Shown: positions 43,914 through 45,785 of the stretch, in pieces
Layout: each line of letters starts with the position of its first letter
Numbering within the stretch: position 1 is the first letter of the stretch
Source: Solirubrobacterales bacterium
GTDB taxonomy: Bacteria; Actinomycetota; Thermoleophilia; Solirubrobacterales; Solirubrobacteraceae
Direction: 5' to 3'
Length of the DNA stretch: 45,785 nucleotides
NCBI GenBank assembly: GCA_003138355.1
Contig: PLFX01000017.1
Location: 1 to 45,785 of the forward strand
Notes under the pieces: generated by a model
Told to the model about the DNA's origin: nothing
The model's input: only the letters and a program-made list of their open reading frames with translations
The model's database searches: none
Translations under genes and position numbers: made by a program

Positions 43914-44738
43914 CTAGTCGGCGTCGAAAGGCGCCCGCCGGCGCCTCACGGCGAGGATGTCAACCGGGCCGGGACCGTGGCCGAGCTCGTCGATGCCCGA
44001 ACGGATCGCTTCCGCGGCCAGAGCGGCCGCTGTCGCCGCCGCTTGGAGCGCTGAGGAGCCCCGAGCGAGCTCCGCGGCGAGGACCGCCGAGTGGGTACAG
44101 CCCGAGCCGTGGACAGCCTGCGTGTCGTAGCGGGCTCCTTCGAGCTCGCGGACGCCTTCCTGGTCGGCGTAGATGTCCCGCGGCGTGCTGCGATGGCCGC
44201 CGGTGATGACAACAGCACCTGGACCGAGGTCGAGCAGGGCTCGCGCGAGCTCGAGATCGTCTGCGAGCTGTTCGAAGCGCCTGCCGGCGGCCGCCAGGAG
44301 GGCGCGCGCCTCCGGAAGGTTCGGGGTCAGGACCGTCGCGAGCGGTACGAGCTCACGGATCAGGGTCACGACAGCGTCCGGGTCGAGCAACTCGCCGCCG
44401 GCGCTCGCGGTGAGCACCGGGTCGAGCACGACCGCTACACCGGGCAGGCGCGCACGGAGTGTCGCAGCGACCGCCTCGATCGTTGCCGCCGTTGCCAGCA
44501 TGCCGACCTTGACCGCATCAACCCCGATGTCGTCGACCACTGCCTCGATCTGCGCGCGCACGATCGCGGGCGGAACGACGTGAATCGCACTGATCCCGCG
44601 CGTGTTCTGCGCGGTCACGGCCGTGATCGCGACCGTGCCGTACACGCCGCAGCGCGCGAACGCCTTGAGGTCGGCTTGGATGCCGGCGCCGCCGCCGGAG
44701 TCGGAACCGGCGATCGTGAGAGCCCTCGCTAAGGCCAC
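43914..44738 (-). CDS. thiD: Hydroxymethylpyrimidine/phosphomethylpyrimidine kinase
   Basis: The 274-residue enzyme phosphorylates HMP and HMP-P for thiamine synthesis. It begins [20 protein letters not shown] followed by [20 protein letters not shown] (substrate site). The core has [20 protein letters not shown] and [15 protein letters not shown], then [13 protein letters not shown]. The anion hole and catalytic region is [20 protein letters not shown] with the GSGC motif. GTG 44738 is chosen because it gives the family N-terminus; GATACT lies exactly six bases upstream and overlaps the stop of the truncated comM. No other thiamine gene is adjacent. Confidence 0.93.
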   Translation of the reverse strand: MALARALTIAGSDSGGGAGIQADLKAFARCGVYGTVAITAVTAQNTRGISAIHVVPPAIVRAQIEAVVDDIGVDAVKVGMLATAATIEAVAATLRARLPGVAVVLDPVLTASAGGELLDPDAVVTLIRELVPLATVLTPNLPEARALLAAAGRRFEQLADDLELARALLDLGPGAVVITGGHRSTPRDIYADQEGVRELEGARYDTQAVHGSGCTHSAVLAAELARGSSALQAAATAAALAAEAIRSGIDELGHGPGPVDILAVRRRRAPFDAD

Positions 44739-44744
44739 GCCCCC

Positions 44745-44750
44745 AGTATC
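44745..44750 (-). promoter_or_regulatory. -10 hexamer GATACT six bases before thiD GTG
   Basis: GATACT-N6-GTG on the minus strand, preceded by TG-type sequence (GTTGATACT). It indicates a leaderless thiD transcript independent of the truncated comM. Confidence 0.45.
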
Positions 44751-45318
44751 AACCAGGACGGCGCGCACCGTGCGGCAAGCCGCGCGCCTCTGAGAGCTCC
44801 CGGCGCGAGCGCTGCGAGCCGCGCTCGTTCGAGCGAGCCGGCGCCCGCAGAAGCCGCACGAGTTCGACGAGCGTTCGTGCGCCGGCAACGGGCAGCGCAC
44901 CCGCAAGTAGTGCCGGGTCGCGATCCTCCTCGGCAAGGACGAGGCCCGCGAGCCCGGCAGCGGCGGCCGCGTCCGCGAGCATCGTGCCGGCGCCGCAGGC
45001 GCGCAGCTCGCCGATCCCTTCGATCCGCAGCGGATCGATCTCCCCGTTTGGGGCGAGCACGCAGTAGGCGACGGCGACATCGAGCTGCGCACCACCGCCT
45101 GGTGCCGGCGGCGCGATGTTGACCGTGACACGCCGGCGCGGGAAAGCGAAGCCGCTGTTCAGTACCGCCGCCTGCACGCGCTCTCGCAGATCGCGCGCCG
45201 GCCGGCTGCCGAGACCGATGACGGCGAGCCCTGGCAGCCCGGCGCGCAGATCGAGCTCGATGTTCGCGTGGGCGGCCGCGCCGCGGTCGATGACGAAGCT
45301 GTGCGCACGCACGAGCAC
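44749..45318 (-). pseudogene. comM: Truncated ComM (YifB): N-terminal ChlI-like domain only
   Basis: From GTG 45318 the 189 residues match the N-terminal domain of ComM: VLVRAHSFVIDRGAAAHANI, then ELDLRAGLPGLAVIGLGSRP, RDLRERVQAAVLNSGFAFPR and RRVTVNIAPPAPGGGAQLDV. The end, [16 protein letters not shown] and stop, corresponds to the DL.EVRGQ..ARRALEIAAAGGH opening of the Mg-chelatase AAA+ domain, so about 310 residues including the Walker motifs are missing. ComM is a helicase that helps natural transformation. Without its ATPase this copy cannot work as ComM, though the remaining domain may be made. thiD follows directly. A GTG two codons further in is an alternative start. Confidence 0.8.
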
Positions 45319-45405
45319 GGCTGGATCTGAGCAACCGCGGGCGTCACGACTCGTCGATCCGCGGTCGCTGTCGCGTTCCTTAATCGCAGCAGCGCGCGCG
45401 GTCAC

Positions 45406-45411
45406 TACCTT
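45406..45411 (+). promoter_or_regulatory. -10 hexamer TACCTT six bases before the yraN ACG codon
   Basis: TACCTT-N6-ACG repeats the spacing of other leaderless starts in the window, and marks 45418 as the place where the yraN start codon should be. Confidence 0.45.
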
Positions 45412-45417
45412 CGAGCC

Positions 45418-45783
45418 ACGACAGCAAACCCGCGTCAGATCGTCGGCCGCCGGGGCGAGCAGCTTGCCCTGGAGCACTATCAGCGGCTCGGCTTCGAGCT
45501 GCTCTCGCGCAACCACCGCAGCGCAATCGGCGAGCTCGACCTCGTCGTTGCGGACGCGCGGACGATCGTGTTCGTCGAGGTCAAAACGAGCTCCACGCGA
45601 CTCGATCCGCTGCTCTCGATCGACCGCCGCAAGCTCGCGCGCATGCGGCGCCTCGCGGGTGAGTGGCTTTCAAGCGTGCCTGCGGGCGCCCGACGCCCCG
45701 CGATCCGCCTTGACGTCGTCGCGGTCACGCTTGACAGGCGCGGAGAGCTGGTCGCGCTCGAGCAGTTCGCGGACGTGACCTAG
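45418..45783 (+). CDS. yraN: YraN/UPF0102 family protein with an ACG in the start position
   Basis: The 121 residues from 45418 (TTANPRQIVGRRGEQLALEH then YQRLGFELLSRNHRSAIGEL) are a full-length YraN: the predicted endonuclease-like core GELDLVVADARTIVFVEVKT, SIDRRKLARMRRLAGEW and RLDVVAV. The frame opens at 45331 and has no ATG, GTG or TTG before GTG 45568, which would remove the catalytic core. The ACG at 45418 lies where homologues start (M..DPR...GRRGE.LA) and six bases after a TACCTT box. Either ACG is used, or the start has been lost by an ATG-to-ACG change. It diverges from truncated comM. The function of YraN is poorly known; its gene usually neighbours rnhB and comM. Confidence 0.75.
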   Translation, partial: TTANPRQIVGRRGEQLALEHYQRLGFELLSRNHRSAIGELDLVVADARTIVFVEVKTSSTRLDPLLSIDRRKLARMRRLAGEWLSSVPAGARRPAIRLDVVAVTLDRRGELVALEQFADVT

Positions 45784-45785
45784 AT

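Noticed and set aside
43914-45131. A 405-residue ThiD with a long N-terminal extension
   Set aside because: The frame upstream of 44738 lies opposite to or within the comM remnant in another frame and has no ThiD-like sequence; GTG 44738 gives the family start.

Overview
The window is high-GC, gene-dense bacterial DNA with an actinobacterial character. Signs are a WhiG/FliA-type sigma factor beside a Xer recombinase, a Gram-positive-type LexA box on an imuB-dnaE2 mutasome operon, an ECF sigma factor, DHA2-type exporters, a lipobox lipoprotein, and many genes whose start codon lies only 6-10 bases after a -10-like hexamer, suggesting leaderless mRNAs. A Thermoleophilia/Solirubrobacterales-like genome is my best guess from gene style; no marker here proves it. 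I see no tRNA, rRNA, CRISPR array or intact insertion sequence.

Layout. 0-6 kb: ECF sigma factor coupled to a membrane protein (minus strand), small secreted or membrane unknowns separated by a 53-56 bp direct repeat, then marR plus a DHA2 exporter. 6-9.4 kb: KimA-like APC transporter facing an aldehyde dehydrogenase. 9.4-13.2 kb: an intact fused pabB-pabC gene lies among decayed genes (a purU 3' remnant, a frameshifted and truncated patatin, a headless histidine kinase). 13.3-21.9 kb: pilT, two MFS transporters, a ppGpp-hydrolase-like HD protein, an HtrA-type protease, a secreted unknown, a sulfotransferase and a lipoprotein. 21.8-24.6 kb: two membrane-anchored beta-propeller genes in one operon. 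24.7-29.4 kb: SOS-controlled imuB, a small coupled gene, and dnaE2. 29.4-36.1 kb: FtsW/RodA protein, a 164-bp palindromic element, the rnhA-small protein-zinc ribbon operon, an EF-G-like GTPase, whiG and xerC. 36.2-38 kb: an IlvD/Edd dehydratase.

The most striking unit is 38.0-43.9 kb on the minus strand. Two tandem TasA/camelysin-like secreted proteins are followed by a SipW-type (Ser/His) signal peptidase with a heptad-repeat N-terminus, and by a 957-residue protein in which three LamG-like domains are inserted into the same TasA-like module. The only good sigma-28/WhiG-type promoter I could see (TAAA-N15-GCCGA) lies just upstream of this operon, and the window encodes a WhiG-type sigma factor 8.7 kb away. 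I read this as a developmentally or surface-regulated extracellular fibre system.

At the right edge thiD follows a comM gene cut exactly at the start of its AAA+ domain. yraN begins at the window edge with no ATG, GTG or TTG start but with a well placed ACG. The usual yraN-comM-dprA-xerC-whiG neighbourhood therefore looks broken, with the fibre operon, thiD and the dehydratase lying where the comM 3' end and dprA would be expected.
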